DNA of 64,000 bases from Tetragonia tetragonoides (lineage: Eukaryota; Streptophyta; Magnoliopsida; Caryophyllales; Aizoaceae): contig CM076140.1 in NCBI GenBank assembly GCA_038025085.1, positions 17,442,001 to 17,506,000 on the forward strand, in the 5' to 3' direction. Numbering within the stretch: position 1 is the first letter of the stretch; each line of letters starts with the position of its first letter. Below, piece by piece: positions 11,377-25,480 of this stretch. The notes under the pieces are model-generated. The model was not told the DNA's origin and made no database searches. It saw only the letters and a program-made list of their open reading frames with translations. The position numbers and the translations under genes are program-made.

Positions 11377-13442
11377 CTAATTGATGCATAGGCCATTGCA
11401 TCTTAACTGCAGTAGCAATAAGGCTCCTTATGGTTGTCATTTTTACAACTGGAGAAAATGTTTCAGTATAATCAATGTCAGCTTTTTGAGTACAACCTTT
11501 GATGACTAATCTGCCTTTATATCTCTCAATGGTACCATCTGCATGCTTTTTAACTTTATAAACCCATTTGCTACTGATAGGCTTCTTACCCTTAGGTAAA
11601 ACAGCCTCTTCCCATGTGTCATTGGCTTCAAGAGCAGAGAACTCTTGTTGCATAGCAGTCTGCCAAGCAGGTATGGCAGCAGCTTCTTCATAATTTGTAG
11701 GCTCATGTAGCTCATTAGTAGTGTTAAGCAACTGCTGATTAGGTGGTGAAAGGGTGAAAAAATAGATATGATTTGGAATAGACAATGATAAGGTTAAAGT
11801 ATGAGGACAATTATGAATGCAAGCAATATCAGAATTAGAGGATTCCAGGGCTGCATGACTGCAAACATAATCACCTAAGTAGACAGGCTGTTGAGTTGAT
11901 CTAACAAACCTTCTGAGATGAGGAGCATGAGTGGAAGGTGAGGGAGTGGGAAGAAGAGGGGAAGAAGAGGAAAGAGGAGAGGAGGATGGAGATGGAGATG
12001 GAGATGGAATGTGACTAGGAGAAGAGATGAGAGGAACTGACTGACTGGATGATGGAGATGGAGATGAGAAATCATTAAAATCAAATAGTGTTTGAGTAGA
12101 AAAAGGAAGAAAAGAATTTGTGTATTTAAGAGAGGGAAATGATGTTTCTTGAAAGATAACATCTCTGGACATCTGAATCTTGTGTGTATCAAGATTGTAG
12201 AGTTTGTAAGCTTTCTTTCCTAGAAGGTAGCCTAGGAAAATACAAGGTGAAGCTCTTGGTTGAAACTTGTCACGACCTTGTCTAAGAGTGGAAGCATAAC
12301 ATAAACAACCAAAAGACTTGAGATGAGAGTAGGAAGGTGGATGGCCAAACAAGAGCTCAAAAGGTGATTTATTGTGAAGAATTTTCATTGAAAACCTATT
12401 AATGAGATAGGTGGCTGTGAGGATACAATCACCCCAAAAAATGATAGGTAATTTTGATTGAATAAAAAGAGCTCTAGCTGTTTCCAGGAGGTGTTGATGC
12501 TTTCTCTCAACTACACCATTCTGCTGAGGGGTATCTCTAACACTGGTCTGATGAAGTATGCCCTTAGACTGAAAGTATGCAGTGACTTCTCTACTGGATC
12601 CTAGCTCAAGTGCATTGTCAGTCCTGAAGGTTTTAATTTTAGCATTAAACTGAGTGGAAACCATTTCAGTGAAGGTTTGGAGAAGAGAGAAAGCATTACT
12701 CTTGGTTTTGAGAAGGTGAGTCCAAGTAGCTCTACTAAAATCCTCAACTATGGTAAGAAAGTAGTGATAACCCCCATGGGTAGCTGTATGATAAGGTCCC
12801 CAGACATCAACATGAACAAGATCAAAAAGATTGGAAGATTGTGTTTGACTGAGAGGAAAAGGTAATCTGTGTTGTCTAGCCTTTGGACAAACATCACAAC
12901 ATTTAATAGTATCAATGGAGTTATCAGGAAAAAATGAAAGCTGTTTGAGCTTGTATAAAGGCAAGTGACCTAATCTTTGATGCCAAATGTGACCATTTTC
13001 ATTATTTCTAACAGAGTTACACAGAGCTTCTTGTACAAAAGAAGAAATCATAGGAACATCAACTGATTTATACACATTAAACAGTTGAGAAGAGCTAGGA
13101 ACACACTTATTTGTAGGAGAAAATCCAGCCAGATTACATGCTTTGTCTAACTGAACAGAATTTGAATGATATTTATTTGCACGAGATGCAGGAGATTTGA
13201 GTTGTGTTTGAGCTTGAGAAACAGGAATATGTTGCAGTAAGTACAGCCCTGAGTGAACATCACCAAGTTCCAGAGGCCTCTTCATTGAAGGGCCCTGAAA
13301 ATAACATTTAGAATTAGTGAAAATGGCATAAGAGAAAGCCTGTTTGCATAATTTGCCTATTGAGAGCAAGTTATACTTGAACTGTGGAACATGAAGCACA
13401 TTATGCAGAATAATATCAGGATGAATGCGTACAGAACCAATT
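11339..13442 (-). CDS. Copia pol: integrase and N-terminal reverse transcriptase
   Basis: The frame is open to 13636, but meaningful copia homology starts at about 13442 ([13 protein letters not shown]), just where gag-protease ends in another frame. The integrase shows the zinc-binding HQRLGH and CDVC pairs and a catalytic triad of D in [11 protein letters not shown] in FRTDNALEL and E in [11 protein letters not shown] long Ser/Pro-rich linker follows, then the RT start ([40 protein letters not shown]). The last residues before the stop, AWGFG, are the frameshifted reading after an extra T. Integrase would insert element DNA into host chromosomes. Confidence 0.93.
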
Positions 13443-14867
13443 TTATGCACTAACAACATGACCATTTGGCAAGGTAACATGATATGCTTTTGGAAGAATT
13501 TGTGTTTGGATGAAAAGATTTTCATTGTGGCACGTATGATCACTGGCACCAGTGTCAATGATCCAAGTATAATCAGCAGCTGACCAACAACTACAACAAA
13601 CACAATTGCCAGAAAATATATGAGGAGAGCAAGCATTTATACCTGAGCAGTTAGCAGCTGTAAAAGCCTGACCAGTAGGTCCTCCAGGAATAATATTGAG
13701 ACCTCCAGAATAAGAATGACTATTCTGAGCTCCAGTTTGGTCATTAGGCTTGCTGTTGGCTTGTAAGTTACTCATCATAGCCATGAGTTGAGTGAACTGA
13801 GCTTGAGAAATATTTTGGTGATTATTACCAGAATTCCAAGATTGAGAACCTTGAGGAGCATTCTGACTTCCATTACCAGTATTGCAGGAATTCCAATTTT
13901 GTGAGGCATTGTGCAAGAATTTCTCTCCAGACTGAGAAGCATCATCATCTTTCTCATACATTGCATTGCCAGCAATTCTCTTATTTTTAGTAAACTTGAA
14001 ATCCTTAGGAAAACCTACAGGCCTGTAGCATCTACTTGCAATATGCCCTGGCTTCTTACAGTGATTGCAGATAATTCTTTTGCCATCAAATTTTTGTTTC
14101 TGACTTTGATTATATTGAACATTTTGCTGAGTATCCTGGTTGTGATTTGATGCATACATTAATGCAGATTCATTGACAAATTGTGAAGAAGCATGAACTT
14201 CTCTTTGCTTCTCTTCTTGAGACAATAAAGCATAAGCCTGACTTATAGAAGGTAGAGGTTTCATCATCAAAATATTACCTCTAATGTGACTGTAATCACT
14301 ATTGAGTCCCATGAGAAATTGAACAAGACGTTGATCTTCATTAAACTTCTGCAAAGCTTGTGCAGCACCGCAAGAACAGATAGGCAGAGATGATAAAGTG
14401 TTTAATTCATCCCAATTTTTCTTCAATTTAGTGAAATAACCAGCAATATCATTCGTACTTTGACCTGATAAACGAATATCTTTCTCCAATTGGAATAGCT
14501 TGGCACCACTAGCTTGGCCATAACGATCTTCGAGTTCTTTCCAGATGTGATGAGCTGAATCCGAATAAAGAACACTTTCAGCTATATCTTGAGATAAGAC
14601 ATCCAAAATCCATGATGTGACCATATCATTGCACCTCCTCCATTGATTATGCTTAGGATCAGTGACAATAGGTTGAGAATTCGAAGTGATGAAGATCAAT
14701 TTGTTCTTCGCTGACAAGGCTATTGAGATTGATTTCTTCCATGAACCAAAACTCGAACCATCAAAAGGTTTCGAAACCAATAATAAACCAGGATGAAGAA
14801 ATAGAGGATCTGAATGATCAAGAGAATTCGAACCAGAAATTTGCGAACCAGAATCTTGAGTTGTCAT
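13443..14867 (-). CDS. Copia gag and protease
   Basis: A 474-residue ORF. The N-terminal two thirds is a UBN2/Retrotran_gag-type domain ([38 protein letters not shown]). A CCHC zinc knuckle lies at residues 267-280 ([14 protein letters not shown]). A Gln/Asn-rich stretch follows, then the aspartic protease active site at about 438-442 ([11 protein letters not shown]). The ORF stops shortly after VTLPNGHVV, whereas the rest of the protease continues in the pol frame, so a small indel near 13443-13450 separates gag-protease from pol. The start at 14867 is the first Met of the frame. Gag would form the cytoplasmic particle. Confidence 0.94.
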   Translation of the reverse strand: MTTQDSGSQISGSNSLDHSDPLFLHPGLLLVSKPFDGSSFGSWKKSISIALSAKNKLIFITSNSQPIVTDPKHNQWRRCNDMVTSWILDVLSQDIAESVLYSDSAHHIWKELEDRYGQASGAKLFQLEKDIRLSGQSTNDIAGYFTKLKKNWDELNTLSSLPICSCGAAQALQKFNEDQRLVQFLMGLNSDYSHIRGNILMMKPLPSISQAYALLSQEEKQREVHASSQFVNESALMYASNHNQDTQQNVQYNQSQKQKFDGKRIICNHCKKPGHIASRCYRPVGFPKDFKFTKNKRIAGNAMYEKDDDASQSGEKFLHNASQNWNSCNTGNGSQNAPQGSQSWNSGNNHQNISQAQFTQLMAMMSNLQANSKPNDQTGAQNSHSYSGGLNIIPGGPTGQAFTAANCSGINACSPHIFSGNCVCCSCWSAADYTWIIDTGASDHTCHNENLFIQTQILPKAYHVTLPNGHVVSA

Positions 14868-14901
14868 TGCGAATAAACGATTTGATCAATTATTTTGGCG
14901 T

Positions 14902-15109
14902 GAATTGATCGCAGAAAATGATGAATACCTAGATCGAATTGAGCTGTGATTAATTGACGAAAAACAAACCAATTAATCGAAAACGAAATGAAATTGATTG
15001 TGATTGAATTGATCGCAGAAAATGATGAATACCTAGATCGAATTGAGCTGTGATTAATTGACGAAAAACAAACCAATTAATCGAAAACGAAATGAAATTG
15101 ATTGTGATT
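14902..15109 (-). repeat. 104-bp perfect tandem duplication in the copia 5' leader
   Basis: Two identical 104-bp units, 14902-15005 and 15006-15109, lie between the gag start and the primer-binding site. They should be in the untranslated leader of the genomic RNA. No difference between the units was found by eye, so the duplication is recent. Confidence 0.95.
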
Positions 15110-15203
15110 ATAAAGCTTGATTGTCGATGAATCAAATCGAAACAATCGAAGATGAAATGAACTGATTAGAGGTGATCTAGGTATTCGATTTGAGCTTAGT
15201 GAA

Positions 15204-15215
15204 GCTTTGATACCA
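15204..15215 (-). other. Primer-binding site of the copia element
   Basis: On the minus strand TGGTATCAAAGC directly follows the 5' LTR. It matches the usual plant copia site complementary to initiator tRNA-Met (TGGTATCAGAGC) except at one base. Confidence 0.88.
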
Positions 15216-15506
15216 TGTTGATGTTGATCAACTAAGCTCAAGAACAATCAGAAATGTGTTTAGAGAGAGAAGAAGATTGAGAAAATCTGAGATAAATTCT
15301 CAGTGAATTGATTTCATTGATTGCAGAAAATGAATAGCAAAGAAGCTTATATACAGCAACTAGCAACTAAACTAAGCTAAGCAGAAACAGAGCCAAGCAA
15401 CAAACTCTAACAGAATTTTCTAACAAACTTCTACTGTACTCTAACAAACTTTTGCTAACAAACTGAAAATGAATTATAAATAAATAAAAACTAATTATGT
15501 CTAACA
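15216..15506 (-). repeat. 5' LTR of the copia element
   Basis: 291 bp, TGTTAGAC...ATCAACA on the minus strand. It is followed by the primer-binding site inward and the target duplication GAGTA outward. Confidence 0.95.
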
Positions 15507-16090
15507 GAGTAAGCATTTCATCCCAGTGTTGATCAAACTTAAGTTTCCTTGTGCTTTAAATTCTTGATGCTTAAGTATAAATCTTCACTTGGTAGTGTTT
15601 AGTCTGAATGCAGGTATCTGGGTATCGAACAGGTATTGTTTGGTGGCCTCAAAATTGGGGATTGGGAGGAAGGGAGGATTAGTCCTGTGATAGATCCAAT
15701 GCTTACAGCGTTTTTTGCTGCACTAATACAGTGCTTGATATATAGTTGATGGCATTGATATTCTCTTAGCTGCTTATTCATATAACCTGTTTTGCCCGAG
15801 GTTGTCAAACTCTGATAATTAACATGTCATGTTTATACTCTTATCGCTTATGTATGAATGAAAATAACGCGGAGCTGTTCAGAGCTGAGGAATATGCATG
15901 TTTGACCCTAAGATTTGTTCCTGTTGCACAAATCTGATAAAATGTCTTATAAACTGATTAATACTACTGTCTGGAATGTCAGATAGGATGAAGCTAATCG
16001 ATACATGTCGTTCATGTCAAATGCAGAATATGAAGCTGTGACAGATACAGGTTGGCTTTTTCTGTAACCTGCGCCTTGAGGATCGACATA
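15507..16090 (+). pseudogene. Duplicated exon 7-8 region of the DUF3531-like gene
   Basis: Removing the copia element joins GAGCTCAGAGTA (ending at 9888) to AAGCATTTC (from 15512), recreating the exon 7 end and intron 7 start of the parent gene. The duplicated exon 8 begins after GCAG at about 15614 and reads YLGIEQVLFGGLKIGDWEEG, diverged from the parent YLGIKQVVFGGRKLGDWEEG. The parent ending is lost after ISP. Downstream flank is duplicated too, to about 16090. The fragment lacks the first six exons and cannot make the protein. Confidence 0.83.
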
Positions 16091-16995
16091 TCGTCCACTA
16101 ATATAGACATGCTGTGGCTGATGTCCTATAGCTCTTGATTGGAAGCTCATCTAAGTTGAGAGCAGATCAACAAAATGAAATCGTACTTGCAAGGGGCATC
16201 AAACATCGATATTGGTCTAGGATATCAGCGAATATATCTCGCATATAATTGAAGTCCTATACTCCTATCCCAAGTTAAAAGTACAGGCATCACAGTGTAG
16301 TTATTAGGCTTCTCATGTGATAGTAACTTGATGTGAAAATTGGGCCATGAAATCGTTGCATATGTACTATGTAGAAAACAGAGAAGAACTATGTATCAAT
16401 GCAACATTTTGCCTAATACTGTAATTTTTGGAGCAAAACAATGAGCTTCCCATAGTACCTACACCTGTTTACTGATTAAAGAAAGTCCCACCTTAATTGT
16501 TTAAGAAGAATTGGATTTTGGCATTTATATATTAGTATGAATCATTATTTGATCAATCCAGATACAATATCAATCATCTAAATCATGCCATTAATTAGCT
16601 AACTAAACCCTAGAACTATATGATCAGGAAACTAAAACCATGTATACATATAAATTCTATTAAAAGTGTAACAATTAAACAATGCAAGGTAAACAAATTT
16701 GGCATTGAAAAACAATAAAATTGCCATTAATATATTCATAACTCCAAGGCAATTTTCAAAATCAAAGTAGTCCAAAAATAGAACATGCCAGATTATTAAT
16801 TACTTTTGAGCAATTATGCCTAATTACAATAGGGTTTATATATTTCACCCTCCAAAAGAAAAATACTCTGCCAACTAATTACTGAGAACCCCACCTTCAT
16901 CATCTAATTACAATAAACGCTCAAATTGTAACTGTACCAAAATACATCAAAATTTCCCAAAATCAAAACAAAAACAACAGTAATTAATTATTCAA
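16091..16995. other. AT-rich intergenic stretch, no gene seen
   Basis: No coding frame, RNA gene or transposon ends were recognised. It holds the 3' flank of the small minus-strand gene that ends at 16996. Confidence 0.6.
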
Positions 16996-17520
16996 TTAAT
17001 TACCCATCATGAGTAATTCTTCATTATCACCCACCTCTTCAAAACACCGATAACTACGATAAGAAACAATATCAACAACGACCAATTGAGGATGTAAACT
17101 ATGATCAAGATCAATACCTTCATTCTCTTGACGATAAAACTGAACAACACGATGAATAATACCCATAATTTCATCAAGAACATTAACCCACTTAAATTGA
17201 CCCTTATCAAGATGAAGATCAAACAGAGCAGCAAGTACTGACATGGGTTTATCATCAACTGCTAGTGATTCACCCACAAGGGTTTCTCTCTCCTCTACAA
17301 CGACATCGGTTTTCGAGACGGGGTCGGTAACAGAGTAGATGTGTTTGAGACGGTGGATTAGTTTTATGGGTCGGGTTATGCGAGAGAGTGAATATGGATG
17401 GTGTTTTAGATAAAAGGTTGGTTTTTGGTGATCTTCTGACCATGCTTTGCAAGAAAGGTGTGTTTTTTGAAGTTTGTAGGGTTTTTTGGGACTTTTGTTG
17501 TGATTGTTTGTTATGGCCAT
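16996..17520 (-). CDS. Unrecognised small protein, 174 residues
   Basis: A single-exon ORF starting at the first ATG (17520). The N-terminal third is basic (KKPYK, SLSRITRPIKLIHRLKHIYS). The middle has a VVVEERETLVGES stretch, and the C-terminal half is more acidic and ordered (SVLAALFDLHLDKGQFKW, VNVLDEIMGIIHRVVQFY, LHPQLVVVDIVSY), ending NEELLMMGN. No transmembrane segment or known motif was recognised. Support for a real gene: a TATA box at the right distance upstream, a GA-rich leader, and a C-terminal half that looks conserved in type. I cannot assign a function. An overlapping plus-strand ORF (17388-17636) is less protein-like. Confidence 0.6.
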   Translation of the reverse strand: MAITNNHNKSPKKPYKLQKTHLSCKAWSEDHQKPTFYLKHHPYSLSRITRPIKLIHRLKHIYSVTDPVSKTDVVVEERETLVGESLAVDDKPMSVLAALFDLHLDKGQFKWVNVLDEIMGIIHRVVQFYRQENEGIDLDHSLHPQLVVVDIVSYRSYRCFEEVGDNEELLMMGN

Positions 17521-17556
17521 TGTTGTTGGTGATTTGTTTGCTGGTTTTGTTGTTAA

Positions 17557-17560
<4 letters not shown>

Positions 17561-17603
<43 letters not shown>
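17561..17603. repeat. GA dinucleotide repeat in a 5' leader
   Basis: About 21 AG units 40 bp upstream of the start codon of the small minus-strand gene. On the coding strand this is a CT-rich leader, common in plant 5' UTRs. Confidence 0.95.
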
Positions 17604-17606
<3 letters not shown>

Positions 17607-17682
17607 CAAGAGAGAGAAATTAATCTAGGAGAGTGAATTTAGGCAGATGATCAAGAAAGAGTTTTGAGGGGTTTCTTGTTCA

Positions 17683-17690
17683 TTTATATA
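17683..17690 (-). promoter_or_regulatory. TATA box of the 174-residue gene
   Basis: TATATAAA on the minus strand about 165 bp upstream of the ATG, placing the expected start site roughly 130 bp before it, upstream of the CT repeat. Confidence 0.55.
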
Positions 17691-17944
17691 GGCATTGGGT
17701 TTAAGATGGCGGGTAATAATGTTACCGTTATACAAGTCTTGGCGCTCAAGTTTTTCCTTTTTTTCTTTAATTTTTTTATTATTATTGGGTTTTAACTTTT
17801 TACCAATTTTGCTTTTATTGCAAGGAAAAAGTAAATTGAATAAAATACTATATATTTTTTTGTTGCTTCCAGATTTGGAACGACCAGAGTTTTGTTTTGT
17901 CCTTGTAATTATAAAAAATCGAAGATTCGTGGGCTCGTTATACA

Positions 17945-19197
17945 CAGGGCCGTCCATGATATTTCGGAGATCCTGTGTTAAAATTAAAATTTAGGCTCTT
18001 GTATAGGAAAAAAGAGGGAGGCAAATTTTCATTTTTAATTTAACTTTATTAGAAACATTTAATCCCACAATAAAATATACTTCTCAATTTCAAATAGAAC
18101 CTATCACACATCTCACTTTCTAGTTTCTGCAAAACAAGTAAATTATAAGAAATTATACAACCAACTAATTAAAAAAGTTTCAAAATTTAAAAACCTAGAA
18201 TTAAAATTCAAGAAAAATAAAAAATATGAAAAAAAGAAAAGAAAAATTATACCATTAGTTTTATTGGGCTAGCCGGCTAGACAGAGGCGGAATCAGGGGA
18301 AGGCCAGCGTCGGCTATGGCCTCCCCCATGACTTTGAAACCTCTTAAATAATACTTCTTGTGAATTGTAACAAGGTTTGCTAGCCCTTGTCACATTTATA
18401 TCCCCCAAGACACGCGGGTTCAATTCCTTTTGTGCCAAACTTCTTTTTTTTTTCCCGATCAGTACAGTATAACTGTACTATTTGAATATCATCATTCAAA
18501 TATTGTTCTCTTAATGTATGTTTTGCGTGGTCTTTTGCAAATGAAACATAATGCAGTTAATGCTCTTAGAAAAAAAGGGTTTATTTCCTTAATAATTTTA
18601 TTAAGTTAAATAAAATTTTTTATTCTAAAGAAAATAGGTAGTTATAAAGTTTTGACCCCACATTATCAAATTATTATACTAGAACGTATAATAAATCTAA
18701 CATATTTGGCCCCCCGATAACTAATTTCTGGTTTCGCCACTGCGGTTAGGGGAAGCTGCTTTATATTACGATACCATGGAACTTAGAAGAGGCAGAAATA
18801 TATGGCTGGTACTCAGAAGTGAGAAATTCATCTTGACACTTGAGCGAAAGAAGACAATTTCGTTGAGGCCTTGAGTAATTAGGGAAAAAACATAATATTT
18901 CTCTTTCCATCATTAATTAATATAGCAATTATTGGGAATGAGAACAGTAGTTAACGCTTGGTTGACTGGGGTAAAAAGAGAGAGAAAGAGAGGAGAAGCG
19001 CATAGAGCATGAGGAATTAATTACGCGTACACCGTTTAGGAAATTAAAAGCCCAATTACTCACTTTGCATATCACTTAGTTAATACATATTCCATATTAA
19101 ACGAAACTGGGTCAAATGTTTAACACCAAATTGGGCCCTTTCATTTTGTGAGGCCCTGTGCCGCCGCCCTGGCTGCACATGCACAGGGACGGCCTTG
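17945..19197. mobile_element. Non-autonomous hAT-type element, 1.25 kb
   Basis: Terminal inverted repeats CAGGGCCGTCC / GGACGGCCTTG (one mismatch) are flanked by 8-bp duplications GTTATACA (17937-17944) and GTCATACA (19198-19205), one mismatch. An 8-bp duplication and CAGGG-type ends indicate hAT. No transposase was seen. It contains a second hAT-like element at 18282-18742. Confidence 0.8.
18282..18742. mobile_element. Nested hAT-type MITE, 461 bp
   Basis: Starts CAGAGGCGGAATCAG and ends CTGGTTTCGCCACTG. It is flanked by CGGCTAGA and CGGTTAGG (8 bp, two mismatches). The same ends occur in the 178-bp element at 40853-41030, so they are one family. Confidence 0.75.
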
Positions 19198-19349
19198 GTC
19201 ATACAGGATCTAGCCTTTGATATTTTTTGTGTGAACTTTTTCTCTTTATCCAACATTTATTTCTGTTTTATAATTCTAGAATACTAGTTTTTGCCTGCCG
19301 TGCTCTGCAGGGGTTACTAAGAAATGAATTCTTTACTAGGTGATTAGTA

Positions 19350-19428
19350 GGGGTAAGGTTGCATATATCTGGACCTCCCCATACTCCGTCCTAGGCGGGA
19401 TATTTACTGGGTTGTTGTTGTTGTTGTC
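19350..19428 (+). mobile_element. 3' fragment of a tRNA-type SINE
   Basis: GGGTAAGGTTGCATATATC...CCTCCCCATACTCC...TACTGGG followed by (TTG)n resembles the 3' end of Au/TS-type plant SINEs. The 5' tRNA-like part was not found, so this is a truncated copy. Family assignment is from memory. Confidence 0.6.
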
Positions 19429-19531
19429 AATTTGTTGTGCTAGCTGGTTTGACTATTATTTGATTGTAAAAAGATGTTTGGTAAAGTGAGTTGATTATTG
19501 GTAGCTGACTAGATATAAAATGGAGATGGGT

Positions 19532-19685
19532 AAGTCTTGTGTAAGACCAACTCACAGAAACATAGGGTTACTATTTAGACATGTAAGGGTCACTTATGGT
19601 GAGGAGTGATCCTTGTTTTACTGAAAAGTGACTCCCGTCTCACCAAAAGTTACAAAAAGACCGTCTTAAAGAAGTTTTTGTGTAA
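19532..19685 (+). repeat. Dispersed repeat, copy 1 of 3
   Basis: About 155 bp running from GTGTAAGACCAACTCACAG through AGGGTCACTTATGGTGA to ACCGTCTTAAAGAAG. It recurs at 49942-50102 in the same orientation and at 33082-33236 inverted, with perhaps 80-90% identity by eye. Boundaries and mechanism are unclear; a short MITE is likely. Confidence 0.75.
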
Positions 19686-20246
19686 TATTAATGGTATTCA
19701 TAAAAATAAGAATATTTTTACCCAATTTTCACTTCGTTTTCGATATGGGGCTGATAAAATAGGATGATTTGCAATGATATTACTTGCTATTTAAAATAGT
19801 GTCTAATAAAAATAACCATTGAGCTTTATGAGGGAGGAATGAAACTTATGAAATAGCTTCGTGAGAGTATCGTGAAGCTCACTCATACACTTTATGAGAA
19901 TCTTATAAAACTCCTACAAACCACTTAACGGCGTCAGATAATACGATCATGGATGCGATTCTAATATCTTGAATTCATCGCCAAATATGTTATTCAATAT
20001 GTTGAATCCAATAAAAAAAAAAAGAGTTCTTATTGATGTTTTTTGGGCTATTGAGAAGTTTCAATGAAAGAAGAGTTAAAGAGAGTAAAAAAGAGTCCAT
20101 ACCTTTCGCAATATATGTTGGGGTCGTTTTGGAAAACTTAGGGTAAAAGTTGGTGACGTTTAGTAATTGGGTAGCTGCGTTTAGTACTGTACCACCTATA
20201 ATTCAATATAGCATACAACATAGAATGAAATTTGATACTATGTATT
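19686..20246. other. Intergenic stretch, possible MULE-edge phrases
   Basis: No gene seen. Near 20139-20190 the phrases GACGTTTAGTAATTGGG and GCGTTTAGTAC resemble the MULE-edge phrase at about 3897-3910, suggesting a Mutator-like remnant. No second end or target duplication was found. Confidence 0.35.
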
Positions 20247-23156
<2,910 letters not shown>

Positions 23157-23202
23157 GTTTTATACTCTGAATAAGAAAATCACAATTGAATTGTTAAAGA
23201 GA

Positions 23203-23206
<4 letters not shown>

Positions 23207-23264
<58 letters not shown>
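23207..23264. repeat. AT dinucleotide microsatellite
   Basis: About 29 uninterrupted AT units just beyond the 2.9-kb LTR. Confidence 0.97.
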
Positions 23265-23268
<4 letters not shown>

Positions 23269-23501
23269 TATTCACATTTAACAACTAATCCCATCTTACA
23301 TCTGAAGAAGTTGCTCAAATCGTAATGTAATTAAATATTTTCGACAGTCATATTAGTATACCCAACCCAACGAACCATCAAGGCTCCCAGTTTTCTTAAT
23401 GTCAGTAAGGATAGGTCTGGCAATGAGTCGGGTTTGGGTCGGGTGAAGCATCACCCGCATCCACCCATTTAATTTTTCACTTTCACCTGTCCTCCCATTA
23501 C

Positions 23502-24172
23502 TAGGCCTGGCAATGGGTCGGGTTCGGAGCGGGTGGAGCATCACCCGCATCCACCCACTTAAATTTTCACCTTTACCCATCCATCCATCACCCACAAAGT
23601 ATTTCACCCATCACCAGCTGATGAACGGGTAGATATCGGGTGACTAATGGGTGAAATTATTTATATTAAAGGTACATCTTGGAGTTGCGGGCAGAGAAGG
23701 GAACGAAGCCACAGCTGCCTCCTGGCAAAGCATAGACTCCGAAAAATAAATCTGGACGAGGTTCTAGTATTAATCAATACTTCAATAGTACACTACTAAT
23801 TGATTTCTTTGATGTACATTAGTCTTCACTCTTCAGAATTGCCCTATTAGTATTAATCGTTTGCTCTTTCTTTCTTTTTCTTTTTTAATTTTGCTACCAG
23901 GGATTGACAGAATCTTGTCTCTGCTTGCAACTCCAAGATGTACAGTCTTCATAACTCCAATTTGTTTTTTTGATATATTAAATAAAGTAAATGGGTGATG
24001 GGTGGATTCGTGGGTCGGGTTTGCGGGTGGAAAATCATCACCCGAATCCCACCCGACCCACCACCCGATCCACCCGTCACCCGCCAAATCACCTATTTAA
24101 ACGGGTTTTCACCCATTTATTTGGGCCAGGTGGAGCGGCTATCCGTAGATGCGGGTGAAATTAACAGGCCTA
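23502..24172. mobile_element. hAT-type element nested in the outer hAT element, 671 bp
   Basis: Ends TAGGCCTGG...AACAGGCCTA with a perfect 8-bp duplication CCCATTAC (23494-23501 and 24173-24180). The internal sequence is homologous to the outer element, so one family member jumped into another. It carries a hairpin-forming insert at 23672-23943. Confidence 0.87.
23672..23943. repeat. Inverted-repeat (hairpin) insert, 272 bp
   Basis: The ends are perfect 17-bp inverted repeats, GTACATCTTGGAGTTGC and GCAACTCCAAGATGTAC, with similarity continuing inward (GGGCAGAG / CTCTGCTT). It is absent from the homologous outer element, so it was probably inserted, but no clear target duplication was found. 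It may be a MITE of unassigned superfamily. Confidence 0.75.
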
Positions 24173-25480
24173 CCCATTACCCACGAAACACTCCACCCGC
24201 ATCCAATCCACCCATCACCTATGGATGAACGGGTGAATTCGGGTGATAAACGGATGAAAATAAACAACTAAATCAGAAAAGGAAATCTAGACATAAATCA
24301 ATTTAACAAATGATCAAATCGCATTAACCATATGAGCATATTGTTCATACAATAAATTAAGTATATTATGAACAATGTACAACCAAATCTCCAAGACAAG
24401 CTGCCTGAAACCGTCTAAAAAAAAGATTGGATATTCAAGCCAAACCACAACCATATGCTACTAAAAAAACCCCACTATTAGCCACTGGTAAGTGGTAGCC
24501 ACCTTCCAATTCAATACCTCCCTGTAACAAATACTTGTGGCAATTCCATTAAATCTTGTAATTTCTGCCTATAAGCAGATAGTAAGAGAGAGAAAGAAGA
24601 TACATGGGTTAAGAATCTGACTGTGTGAGGGAGGCCAAAGAAAATATTAAGATTTGTGCTGTTTTCTATTTATTTTATATAATATATATTAAAATATTAA
24701 ACGAGTGATGGGTGGACTCGTGGGTCGGGTTCGCGGGTGAAAAATTATCACATGAATTCCACCCGACCCACCACCCGGGGCGCTTCTAAAATGACGGTCG
24801 GTATTCTACCGAAATGATTTTATCTTTTTTGTCTTTGTTGAAGTTTAACCGGTCCCATAAGTTACTGGTAGAGCATGCTTTTTTGATACAAAAACAAATC
24901 TCTGTCACTATCAACTAGCTCCACATGATTGCAAAAGTATAAGTATCATCTTTCCCCCACATGCATGTCTCATATTGAAGACACACATTAGACAAGTTTT
25001 GCTTCATTATGGGTCCCACACATTGCATGAGTCACGCGCTTTTCTTTTCCTCATCACTGTAATCCTTTTCTTGTGAGCAAATAAATCATTATTTTGCATT
25101 TTAAAATGCAAAAGAGTTGGGTGGGTATGCTGGGTAGTTATTCAGTCTATTGGTTGGTCGTATTCTACCATAGGAATATATTATATGACCAACATTGTGT
25201 AGGTACCCAGATCATTGGTTGAGCATATATTACCATAAAAACGTATTATATGACGAATAGAATTGTATCACCCTATACAAATAGAAACATTGTATAGGTA
25301 CTTAGATCATTGGTTGAGCATATATTACCACAAGAACGTATTAAATGACGAGTAGAATTATATTACCCTGTACAAATCTAGTTTGTTGTTTTTAATTTTC
25401 TTTTCTTTTTTTCATTGTGGAGGGCATTAATAATTTTAAACAAAAAAAATAACTATATTATAATCTCTCATATATATTTA

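Larger units (their letters stand above)
9889..15506 (-). mobile_element. Ty1/copia LTR retrotransposon, nearly complete
   Basis: A 5,618-bp element inserted on the minus strand. It has two LTRs (9889-10165 and 15216-15506), a primer-binding site, a polypurine tract, and gag-protease-integrase-RT-RNase H in copia order. The host duplication is GAGTA on both sides (9884-9888 and 15507-15511). The LTRs differ by five substitutions by my hand alignment plus one 14-bp indel, so the insertion is fairly recent. The coding region is broken by two frameshifts, so the copy is probably not autonomous. It landed at the exon 7 donor of the duplicated DUF3531-like fragment. Confidence 0.96.

Noticed and set aside
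17388..17636. Plus-strand ORF with a hydrophobic stretch and a Glu-Arg repeat
   Set aside because: It lies antisense to the better-supported 174-residue gene and ends in the GA microsatellite.
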